Assembly (NCBI GenBank): GCA_019233165.1
Contig: JAFAMS010000378.1
Location: forward strand, 1 to 6,937
Length of the DNA: 6,937 nucleotides
Direction of reading: 5' to 3'
Origin: Vulcanimicrobiota bacterium
GTDB lineage: Bacteria; Vulcanimicrobiota; Vulcanimicrobiia; Vulcanimicrobiales; Vulcanimicrobiaceae
Shown piece after piece: positions 1-5,387 of this stretch (positions within the stretch are counted from its first letter, which is position 1; every line of letters starts with the position of its first letter). The notes below the pieces were generated by a model. The model ran no database searches and was not told the origin of the DNA. It saw only the letters and a list, made by a program, of their open reading frames with translations. Made by a program: the position numbers and the translations under genes.

Positions 1-91
1 GCGTTACGATCTCGACGGCACCGTGCCATCGCGCCGCGTGGTTCAGGATCGAGCTGATCATCAAAGGGGTGTCCATCATCAAGCCGCGCAT
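1..91 (-). CDS. FadD-type acyl-CoA ligase (AMP-binding), N-terminus only
   Basis: Only the first 30 codons lie in the window; the rest runs off its left edge. The start MRGLMMDTPLMISS, followed by a stretch ending HAARWHGAVEIVT, matches the N-terminal pattern common in bacterial medium/long-chain acyl-CoA ligases (a short hydrophobic lead, then an 'HAARxHG-x-EIV' segment just before the AMP-binding domain). Such enzymes use ATP to turn a fatty or other carboxylic acid into its CoA thioester through an acyl-adenylate. The start is fixed by an ATG at 91 and a GAGGGAG Shine-Dalgarno sequence at 100-106, 8 bases upstream. The AMP-binding motifs are outside the window, so chain length and substrate cannot be judged. 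It is the last visible gene of the leftward run and lies out of frame inside the open tetR frame. The family call rests on a short segment but a characteristic one. Confidence 0.72.
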   Translation of the reverse strand, partial: MRGLMMDTPLMISSILNHAARWHGAVEIVT

Positions 92-704
92 CGGTCGTGC
101 TCCCTCGTAGCGTGCGGATCCAAAGCATCGTCATCGTCTCGGTCATCGTTTCGATCGCCGGCGGCTCGGCGGCCATCACCCACTCGAGCAACAGCCCGTG
201 CGCCGCGGCCGCGATCGAGACGGTGAGCAGCCGGGGCTCGAGCGGCGAGAGCACCGCGGCCGGCTCCGGCATGTTGAGGCGGATGAAACGCTCGCGCGTC
301 GCGCGCCGGTACTGCTCCATCTCGGCGCTGACGCCCATCGACTCGAGCGCGTAGATCCGCGCGCGGCGCGGGTCCGCCGTGAGATAGGAAAAGTACGCGG
401 CGTTCGCGCGGCGGATCCGCTCGATCCCGCGTACGCCGCGGTCGCGCAACGCCGCACGGACGCGCGCGACCGCTTCGGCGGCGATCCCGTCGTAGATCTC
501 GCGCAAAAGAGCTTCCCGCGAATCGAATTCCTCGTAGAAATGCCGCGCCGCTATTCTTGCGCGGCTGCAGAGCAGCGGAATCGTCGTTCGTCCGTAGCCG
601 ATCGTTCCGAAGAGCTCGAGTCCCGTCTCGAGCAGCCGCGCGCGGCGTTCGGCTCTTCGCTCGTGGTCGAGGAGTCCGCCGTAGCGGCGCGTCTTAGTAG
701 CCAA
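1..704 (-). CDS. TetR-family transcriptional regulator, open to the window edge
   Basis: The frame from a TTG at 704 gives a typical TetR protein. It has a basic N-terminus and a helix-turn-helix at about residues 22-66, with LLETGLELFGTIGYGRTTI leading into the recognition part RIAARHFYEEFDSREALL. An all-helical ligand domain follows, ending near TMLWIRTLRG at residue 201. About 200 residues is the usual family length. The TTG overlaps the livF stop by 11 bases, which suggests translational coupling; no ATG in frame lies early enough to serve. The oddity is the end: no stop follows the natural C-terminus, and the frame stays open for at least 33 more codons, the last 30 of them over the acyl-CoA ligase start. 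The frame one base on meets TGA at 79-81, so a single-base indel or sequence error is possible. By context it may sense an acyl-CoA or the imported acid and repress this locus; this is inferred. Confidence 0.75.
   Translation of the reverse strand, partial: MATKTRRYGGLLDHERRAERRARLLETGLELFGTIGYGRTTIPLLCSRARIAARHFYEEFDSREALLREIYDGIAAEAVARVRAALRDRGVRGIERIRRANAAYFSYLTADPRRARIYALESMGVSAEMEQYRRATRERFIRLNMPEPAAVLSPLEPRLLTVSIAAAAHGLLLEWVMAAEPPAIETMTETMTMLWIRTLRGSTTDARLDDGHPFDDQLDPEPRGAMARCRRDRN
100..106 (-). promoter_or_regulatory. Shine-Dalgarno site of the acyl-CoA ligase
   Basis: GAGGGAG on the minus strand lies 8 bases before the ATG at 91. It decides the ligase start, and with it the conclusion that the ligase begins inside the open TetR frame rather than further left. 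Confidence 0.6.
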
Positions 705-1404
705 GGTAGGACCGTCGCACCGCGTCGTCGGCGGCGAGCGCGGCGCTCGGCCCGCCGAGCGCGATCCGTCCCGTTTCGAGGACGTACGCGTGCGCGGAAG
801 CGCGCAACGCCGCACCGGCATTTTGCTCGGCGAGCAAGATCGTCATCCCGTCTTCGCGATTGATCCGCTGCAAGAGCTCGAAGACGTCGTGCACGATCCG
901 GGGAGCGAGACCGAGCGAGGGCTCGTCGAGGAGCATCAGCTGCGGATCCATCATGAGCGCGCGCGCGATCGCGAGCATCTGCTGCTCGCCGCCGCTGAGA
1001 GTCCCCGCGGCTTGCTCTTTGCGTTCTTCCAGCCACGGAAAATACGCGCAGACGCGCTCGTATCGGATCCGCGCGCGGCGCGAGTCCAGCGCGTACGCGC
1101 CGAGCGCGAGGTTCTCCCGCACGGAGAGTGAGTACAGCGTCCCGCGACCCTCCGGGACGAACGCGATCCCTCGGCGCGCGATCTCTTCGGTCGCCATCCC
1201 CGTCAGCGGTTTCCCGTCGAAGTCGATCGAGCCCGAGCGCCGCACGCCGCCCGCGATCGCGCGCAAGCTCGTCGACTTTCCGGCGCCGTTTGCGCCGAGC
1301 AGCGCGACGATCGAACCGCGCTCGACGGAGAACGCGATCCCGTGCACCGCCTCGAGCTCGCCGTACGTGCAGCGCAGATCGCGAACGTCCAAAAACGCAG
1401 CCAC
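694..1404 (-). CDS. livF: Branched-chain-type ABC importer ATPase LivF
   Basis: This is a 236-residue cytoplasmic ATPase, the usual LivF length, which pairs with LivG to drive uptake through LivH/LivM. The Walker A motif GANGAGKST is at 37-45, the ABC signature LSGGEQQ at 136-142, and Walker B with its catalytic glutamate (LMLLDEP) at 156-162. Two LivF hallmarks separate it from LivG: the Q-loop region reads FVPEGRG (82-88), with Glu in place of Gln, and the H-switch region reads LAEQN (191-195), with Gln in place of His. The C-terminus RRSYLGY is also typical. The start is a GTG at 1404, two bases after the livG stop, with no strong Shine-Dalgarno sequence, so translation is probably coupled to livG. 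Its 3' end overlaps the tetR start by 11 bases. All catalytic motifs are intact. The family is certain; the transported substrate is not. Confidence 0.96.
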   Translation of the reverse strand: MAAFLDVRDLRCTYGELEAVHGIAFSVERGSIVALLGANGAGKSTSLRAIAGGVRRSGSIDFDGKPLTGMATEEIARRGIAFVPEGRGTLYSLSVRENLALGAYALDSRRARIRYERVCAYFPWLEERKEQAAGTLSGGEQQMLAIARALMMDPQLMLLDEPSLGLAPRIVHDVFELLQRINREDGMTILLAEQNAGAALRASAHAYVLETGRIALGGPSAALAADDAVRRSYLGY

Positions 1405-1406
1405 TG

Positions 1407-2129
1407 CTATGAAGTCCCGAGGTACGCGTCGATCACGGCCCGGTTCCCTCGAATTGCGCTCGGTTCGCCTTCGGCGAGCTTGCGGCCGGAATCGAGGACG
1501 ACGATCCGGTCCGAGATCCCCATCACCAGCGCCATATGATGCTCGACCATCAGAATCGTCGTCGCGAAATCGCGCCGAATCCGTCCGATCGTCTCTCCTA
1601 GGCGCTCGACCTCTTCGTGTCCGAGCCCGGCGGCCGGCTCGTCGAGGAGCAGGAGCTCGGGCTTCGCCGCGAGCGCCCGGCCGAGCTCGACCATCTTGCG
1701 CGCGCCGAACGATAAGCTGCGCACCGGTTTGTGCGCTTCGCCGGCGAGCCCAAGGTACTCGAGGATCTCGAGCGCGTTACTCGTCGCGGTACGCTCGTCC
1801 AGCTCGCGCCCGAAGCGCGCGTGCGCGCCGACGAGCACGTGCTCGAGGACGGTCATCGTCCCGAACAGCTCGAGATTTTGAAACGTTCGCGCGATCCGGC
1901 GCGAGGTGATGCGGAACGGCGGGCAGTCGAGGAGGTTCTCGCCTTTGAACGCGATCGCACCGGAGGTCGGCTGATAGAAGCGCGTGATGCAGTTGAAGCA
2001 GGTCGTCTTCCCGGCGCCGTTCGGACCGATGAGACCGGTGATCCGGCCCTCGTCGACGTCGAACGAGACGTCGGCGAGCGCGGTGATCCCGCCGAAGCGC
2101 ATCGTGAGATCGCGCACCGTCAGGAACAC
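1407..2129 (-). CDS. livG: Branched-chain-type ABC importer ATPase LivG
   Basis: This is a 240-residue ABC ATPase, slightly shorter than the usual 250-260 of LivG. The Walker A motif GPNGAGKTT is at 35-43, the Q-loop RTFQN at 81-85 (Q84), the signature LSFGARK at 139-145, Walker B ELLLLDEP at 158-165, the D-loop at AAGLG, and the H-switch histidine H197 in MVEHHM. The signature departs from LSGGQ but fits the LivG branch, where the third residue is often aromatic. LivG forms the ATPase dimer with LivF. The start is a GTG at 2129, with GGAGG at 2137-2141, 7 bases upstream. The gene lies 25 bases after the binding-protein gene and 2 bases before livF. The active-site residues appear complete. 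Confidence 0.96.
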   Translation of the reverse strand: MFLTVRDLTMRFGGITALADVSFDVDEGRITGLIGPNGAGKTTCFNCITRFYQPTSGAIAFKGENLLDCPPFRITSRRIARTFQNLELFGTMTVLEHVLVGAHARFGRELDERTATSNALEILEYLGLAGEAHKPVRSLSFGARKMVELGRALAAKPELLLLDEPAAGLGHEEVERLGETIGRIRRDFATTILMVEHHMALVMGISDRIVVLDSGRKLAEGEPSAIRGNRAVIDAYLGTS

Positions 2130-2136
2130 CGCGCCG

Positions 2137-2141
2137 CCTCC
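2137..2141 (-). promoter_or_regulatory. Shine-Dalgarno site of livG
   Basis: GGAGG on the minus strand lies 7 bases before the GTG at 2129, in the 25-base gap after the binding-protein stop. It supports the non-ATG start and gives livG its own ribosome entry inside the operon. Confidence 0.6.
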
Positions 2142-2154
2142 GAGCCGCCGGGGA

Positions 2155-3387
2155 TTAGCGTCGCGCCGTCATCAGCGACCCGATCAGTCCCCAGCGCGTC
2201 CCGTCGTATTGGGCGAGCTGCTCTTGGCGGATCGGGAAGCGATCGTCGGGAGAGGTCTGCACGATGACGCCCGGGATGACGAACGGATTATCCGTCTCGT
2301 GCAGGTGGATCGCCGCCTGCATGACCTTCTCGCGCGTCAGATCCTTACCGGCCTTCTGCAGCGCGTCGACGAACGTGAACGCGGCGCCCATCCCGTAGAG
2401 ATAGAATTGATCGTTCACGTCGCCGCCGGGGACGTACTTGGCCATGATCTGCTTGTAGAGCGCGAGCCCGGAGTCGTTCGCATAGCGCGGATCGGTCGGA
2501 TCTTTGAGATAGATGACCGAAACGACGCCGGTCGTCGCGGCCGGCCCGCCCTGGGTCGTCGCCGCCTTCATCACGACCTGCGAATTGGAGACGCTGTTCA
2601 GGTAGACTTTCGTTTTCCACGAGAGCTGCGCCGCAGCAACGAGTGCCTGCGTCGCAAACTTCGGCGTCGCGAAGATGAAGAACGTGTCCGCACCGCTCGC
2701 CTTCAGGCTTGCGACCTGTGCCTTGACGTCGGGATCGGTCGTCTCGTAGCTGGCGGTTTTGACGATCATGCTCGCCTTCGCGCCGAGCCCGTTTTGGAGC
2801 CCCTTGAGGTAGTCTTGGCCGTAGTCGTCGTTCTGATAGAGGACGGCGATCTTCGCGCTGGGCTCGTGGGCGAGGACGTTCTTGGCATAGATCAGGGACT
2901 CGGCTTCGTAGTCGGGCTGCCAGCCGATCGTCCAGGGGAATTTCGAAGCGTCGCGCCCCCACGTCGTCGCACCGGTTGCGACGAAGAGCTGCGGAACCTG
3001 CTTCTCGTTCAGATACGGACGAAGCACGGTGTTGACCGGCGTTCCGAGTGAATTGAAGATTGCGAATACCTTGTCTTGCTCGACGAGCTGTTTGACGAGC
3101 TGCAAGGACTGCGGCGGATTATAGGCGTCGTCGAGATCTTTGTACGTGATCTTCCGGCCGGCGACGCCGCCTTTATCGTTGACGTATGCGAAGTACGCCT
3201 GAGCGCCTTTGCCGATCGAGCTGTAGGCGGAGGCCGGACCGCTGTACGGATGCGTCCCGCCGATCACGATCTCCGTCGCCGTGACGCCGGTGACGGCTTG
3301 ACTCGCTGCCGGAACGGTGAGGACGGCGCCGGCGGCGAGCGCGAGGATTGCGGTTAAAGCGATGATGGTGAACCTGCGAATCGACAT
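2155..3387 (-). CDS. Periplasmic substrate-binding protein of a HAAT-family importer (Peripl_BP_6 type)
   Basis: This is a 410-residue secreted receptor that captures the substrate and delivers it to LivH/LivM. Residues 1-31 form a signal peptide: Arg4-Arg5, a hydrophobic core at 7-25, and a likely cut after the SQA at 29-31. There is no lipobox cysteine, so it should be soluble in a periplasm. The mature start TEIVIGGTHPYSG is the family's first strand and loop. Further conserved blocks are SLGTPVNTVL (113-122), QLFVATGATTWG (133-144), GWQPDYEAES (155-164), KIAVLYQNDDYGQDYLKGL (179-197) and YLKDPTDPRY (293-302). The ATG at 3387 is chosen because GGAGG sits 8 bases before it; an in-frame TTG at 3402 is too close to that site and would add five residues. 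It sits between livM and livG, not first as in E. coli livKHMGF. The sequence resembles a broad subfamily, some members of which are thought to bind aromatic or other carboxylic acids, so the ligand is left open. Confidence 0.93.
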   Translation of the reverse strand: MSIRRFTIIALTAILALAAGAVLTVPAASQAVTGVTATEIVIGGTHPYSGPASAYSSIGKGAQAYFAYVNDKGGVAGRKITYKDLDDAYNPPQSLQLVKQLVEQDKVFAIFNSLGTPVNTVLRPYLNEKQVPQLFVATGATTWGRDASKFPWTIGWQPDYEAESLIYAKNVLAHEPSAKIAVLYQNDDYGQDYLKGLQNGLGAKASMIVKTASYETTDPDVKAQVASLKASGADTFFIFATPKFATQALVAAAQLSWKTKVYLNSVSNSQVVMKAATTQGGPAATTGVVSVIYLKDPTDPRYANDSGLALYKQIMAKYVPGGDVNDQFYLYGMGAAFTFVDALQKAGKDLTREKVMQAAIHLHETDNPFVIPGVIVQTSPDDRFPIRQEQLAQYDGTRWGLIGSLMTARR

Positions 3388-3395
3388 TCGTTCTC

Positions 3396-3400
3396 CCTCC
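3396..3400 (-). promoter_or_regulatory. Shine-Dalgarno site of the binding protein
   Basis: GGAGG (within GGAGGGAGA) lies 8 bases before the ATG at 3387 in the 19-base gap after livM. It is one of the best ribosome sites of the operon, is paired with the only ATG start from livH to tetR, and fixes the start against the TTG at 3402. Confidence 0.65.
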
Positions 3401-3406
3401 AAGAGG

Positions 3407-4399
3407 CTATGCTGACTTTTCCGAGATCGCTTCGATGGTAGATGCGGGGCGCGAGCGCGGCGTCGCCTGAATGCGGAGTGCGCGCGCGAGCCGGCTCAAG
3501 CCGCCGGCAAGGCCGCCGGGTGCAAAAATCACGACGAGGATCAACGCGACCCCGTAGACGACGGATTCCACCGCCGGATTGATCTTTTGAGCCCACAGCG
3601 GAAGGAACTCGACGACGATCCCCCCGAGGATCGCGCCCAAGAACGAGTGTAAGCCGCCGATCACGACGCCGATCAGCAGCTCCAGCGAGAGTGCGACGCT
3701 GTAGACGTCGGGGCTCGCATAGGCGGTGACGATCGCGATGATCGCCCCGGCGATTCCGGCGTACGCGGCGCTCCATCCGAACGCGAGCGTCTTGTAGAAG
3801 ACCGGGTTCACACCGAACGCGACGGCGGCGATCTCACTGTCGCGCAGCGCCCGCAGCGAACGGCCGACCCGGCCGCGCAAGACGAACCACGCCAGCGCGA
3901 ACGCAACGGCGGCGAGCGCCCACGTCAGATAGTAGAACCACGTCTCGGACGAGACGAAGGGCTGCAACGGACCCGGCGCGTGCGGCGACGGAAGCGAGAG
4001 CCCCTGCACCCCGCCCGTGAGCGCTTTGAATCGTTTCAGAAGCGGCGGCACCGACGCCGCGAGCGCGAGCGTCGCAAGCGCGAGGTACACGCCGGCCAAG
4101 CGCAGCGCGACGAATCCCAAGCCGATCCCGACGATCCCCGCCAGCAGCGCCGCGAGCGGGATCGAGACCCAATAACCGATCCCCGCGCCGGCGAGCAGAA
4201 TCGCGGCGGTGTAGCCGCCGATCGCCATGAAGGCACCGTGGCCGAGCGAGATCTGACCGCTGTAGCCGATCAAGATCACGAGCCCCAATATCGCGATCGC
4301 GTACGCCGCGACGTACGTTAGTTGAAACGTCACGAACGGTGGGATCACCCACGGCAGGAGCGCCACGAGCAGCCCGCAGGCGACGAGCGCGAGCCGCAC
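3407..4399 (-). CDS. livM: Branched-chain-type ABC importer permease LivM
   Basis: This is a 330-residue inner-membrane permease that forms the channel with LivH. It is strongly hydrophobic, with roughly eight to nine membrane segments. LivM hallmarks are GYSGQISLGHGAFMAIGGY (45-63), the LTGGVQGLSLP loop (127-137), and the cytoplasmic coupling region GRVGRSLRALRDSEIAAVAFGVN (176-198), the counterpart of the EAA loop that contacts the ATPases, followed by KTLAFGWSAAYAGIAGA. FAPGGLAGGLSRL near 292-304 ends the conserved part. A polar tail of about 25 residues follows and looks dispensable. The start is a GTG at 4399 directly after the livH stop (TAG then GTG, zero gap), with no clear Shine-Dalgarno sequence, so it probably depends on ribosomes finishing livH. 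An upstream start would overlap livH. Confidence 0.95.
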   Translation of the reverse strand: MRLALVACGLLVALLPWVIPPFVTFQLTYVAAYAIAILGLVILIGYSGQISLGHGAFMAIGGYTAAILLAGAGIGYWVSIPLAALLAGIVGIGLGFVALRLAGVYLALATLALAASVPPLLKRFKALTGGVQGLSLPSPHAPGPLQPFVSSETWFYYLTWALAAVAFALAWFVLRGRVGRSLRALRDSEIAAVAFGVNPVFYKTLAFGWSAAYAGIAGAIIAIVTAYASPDVYSVALSLELLIGVVIGGLHSFLGAILGGIVVEFLPLWAQKINPAVESVVYGVALILVVIFAPGGLAGGLSRLARALRIQATPRSRPASTIEAISEKSA

Positions 4400-5281
4400 C
4401 TAAACGCGGACCGCTTTCTGACGGCCGAAGAGTCCCGCCGGACGAACCATCAGGACGATCACGATGATCGCGAAGGCGACCGGTAAGCGCAGATCCGTTC
4501 CGATGAAATCGACGTAGGCGCCGAGCAGCGCCAAGACGACGCCGAGCGACAGACCGCCGACGACCGCCCCGACGGGACTCTCGATTCCGCCGAGAACCGC
4601 CGCTGCGAATGCATAGACGATGATCCCTTGCATCATGTTCGGCTCGAGGAAGACGACGGGTGCGACCATGAAACCCGAGATCGCGCCGACCACCGAGGCG
4701 AGCCCCCAACCGAGTGCGAGCATCCAGCTCACGCGGATCCCCGCGAGCCGGCTCTGCTCGGGATAGAGCGCGGACGCGCGCAGCGCCAAGCCCAGCTTCG
4801 TCTTCTGGAAGAGCAGGTAGATCGCGAGCAGCGTCCCGAGCGAGACGACGATGATCCCGATATCTTGCAGGCTGAACGCGACGTCGCCGACGCGCACCGG
4901 CGTTGTGGGAAAGGGACTGGGAAACGTCTTGAGGACGTAGCCCCAAATCCAGCCTGCGATTCCGTTGAACGCCGTGAAGAGGCCGAGCGTGACGATCACG
5001 ATCGTGAGCGGCGCAGCACCCTCCACCGGCCGGATCACGATCCGTTCGAGCGCGACGGCGCCGACGAATGCGATGACGATCGTGAGCGCGAACGCGGCCC
5101 AAATCGGGAGCCCGCGCTGGTTGAGCTCCCACGCAACGAACGTCGAGAGCATCGCCATCTCGCCTTGCGCAAAGTTGATGACGTTCATTGAACGATAGAT
5201 CAAGACGAGCGCGAGCGCCATGCTGGCGAAGATCGAGCCCGTCGCGAGGCCGCTGACGACTTGCTGCGCGAGTTCTTGCAA
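4400..5281 (-). CDS. livH: Branched-chain-type ABC importer permease LivH
   Basis: This is a 293-residue inner-membrane permease, the normal LivH length, with about eight hydrophobic segments. Family blocks are LATGSIFASMALALVLIYRS (12-31), the diagnostic NVINFAQGEMAML (33-45), VIRPVEGAAPLTIVIVTLG (82-100), the ATPase-coupling loop LGLALRASALYPEQSRLAGI (163-182), AAAVLGGIESPVGAVVGG (226-243) and the C-terminal MVRPAGLFG (278-286). It pairs with LivM. The start is a TTG at 5281, supported by GGGAGG ending 9-10 bases upstream; no closer ATG or GTG fits the N-terminus. It is the first gene of the leftward run, so the operon promoter should lie in the gap to its right. The Shine-Dalgarno sequence sits in a small hairpin, described separately. 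Confidence 0.95.
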   Translation of the reverse strand: MQELAQQVVSGLATGSIFASMALALVLIYRSMNVINFAQGEMAMLSTFVAWELNQRGLPIWAAFALTIVIAFVGAVALERIVIRPVEGAAPLTIVIVTLGLFTAFNGIAGWIWGYVLKTFPSPFPTTPVRVGDVAFSLQDIGIIVVSLGTLLAIYLLFQKTKLGLALRASALYPEQSRLAGIRVSWMLALGWGLASVVGAISGFMVAPVVFLEPNMMQGIIVYAFAAAVLGGIESPVGAVVGGLSLGVVLALLGAYVDFIGTDLRLPVAFAIIVIVLMVRPAGLFGRQKAVRV

Positions 5282-5284
5282 GGC

Positions 5285-5299
5285 GTTGGCCCTCCCAAC
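5285..5299 (-). promoter_or_regulatory. livH Shine-Dalgarno sequence in a 5-bp hairpin loop
   Basis: Read on the minus strand, the livH leader is GUUGGGAGGGCCAAC, then GCC, then the UUG start. GUUGG can pair with CCAAC, leaving GAGGG in a five-base loop, so the ribosome site is presented in, and partly within, the hairpin. The stem has five pairs and does not extend. It may modulate initiation at a non-ATG start, or may be chance. Confidence 0.35.
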
Positions 5300-5377
5300 T
5301 CGAAAGGGGAAAACTCGTTTTTCGTTCTACGGCCTGCGTCGGGTTGGCGCCCTGTCTCCGGTTCCCCTTCGTCGCAT

Positions 5378-5382
5378 AGGAG
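5378..5382 (+). promoter_or_regulatory. Shine-Dalgarno site of the hydratase/dehydrogenase gene
   Basis: AGGAG lies 5 bases before the ATG at 5388 and supports that start. Confidence 0.6.
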
Positions 5383-5387
5383 CTGCC

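Larger units (their letters stand above)
5282..5387. promoter_or_regulatory. Divergent promoter region between livH and the hydratase/dehydrogenase gene
   Basis: This 106-base gap must hold the start signals for both divergent units if each has its own promoter here. It includes an AT-richer patch (about 5303-5328) in an otherwise GC-rich window. I see no convincing -35/-10 pair on either strand. Imperfect inverted repeats are present: CGAAAGGGGAA (5301-5311) against TTCCCCTTCG (5362-5371), with one base unmatched, and CCAACTCG (5295-5302) against CGGGTTGG (5340-5347), 7 of 8 paired. Either could be a repressor half-site set, for example for the TetR protein of this locus, but the spacing between arms is long for a single TetR operator. 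The location is firm; the assignment of the repeats is speculative. Confidence 0.5.

Noticed and set aside
198..863. A 221-codon plus-strand frame over tetR and the end of livF
   Set aside because: Arg-rich shadow; the opposite strand encodes a proper helix-turn-helix regulator.
860..1909. A 349-codon plus-strand frame opposite livF and livG
   Set aside because: Low-complexity Arg/Ser/Ala composition, lying antisense to two ATPase genes with every catalytic motif intact.
2130..2154. Possible terminator between the binding-protein gene and livG
   Set aside because: GC-rich, but with no clear stem followed by a T run; it is better explained as the livG ribosome site.
1984..3051. A 355-codon plus-strand frame opposite the binding protein
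   Set aside because: No recognisable domain; its composition is the mirror of the real gene, which has a signal peptide and conserved family blocks.
3388..3402. TTG at 3402 as the start of the binding protein
   Set aside because: It would place the GGAGG site inside the coding region and add five residues before a normal signal peptide; the ATG at 3387 has ideal spacing.
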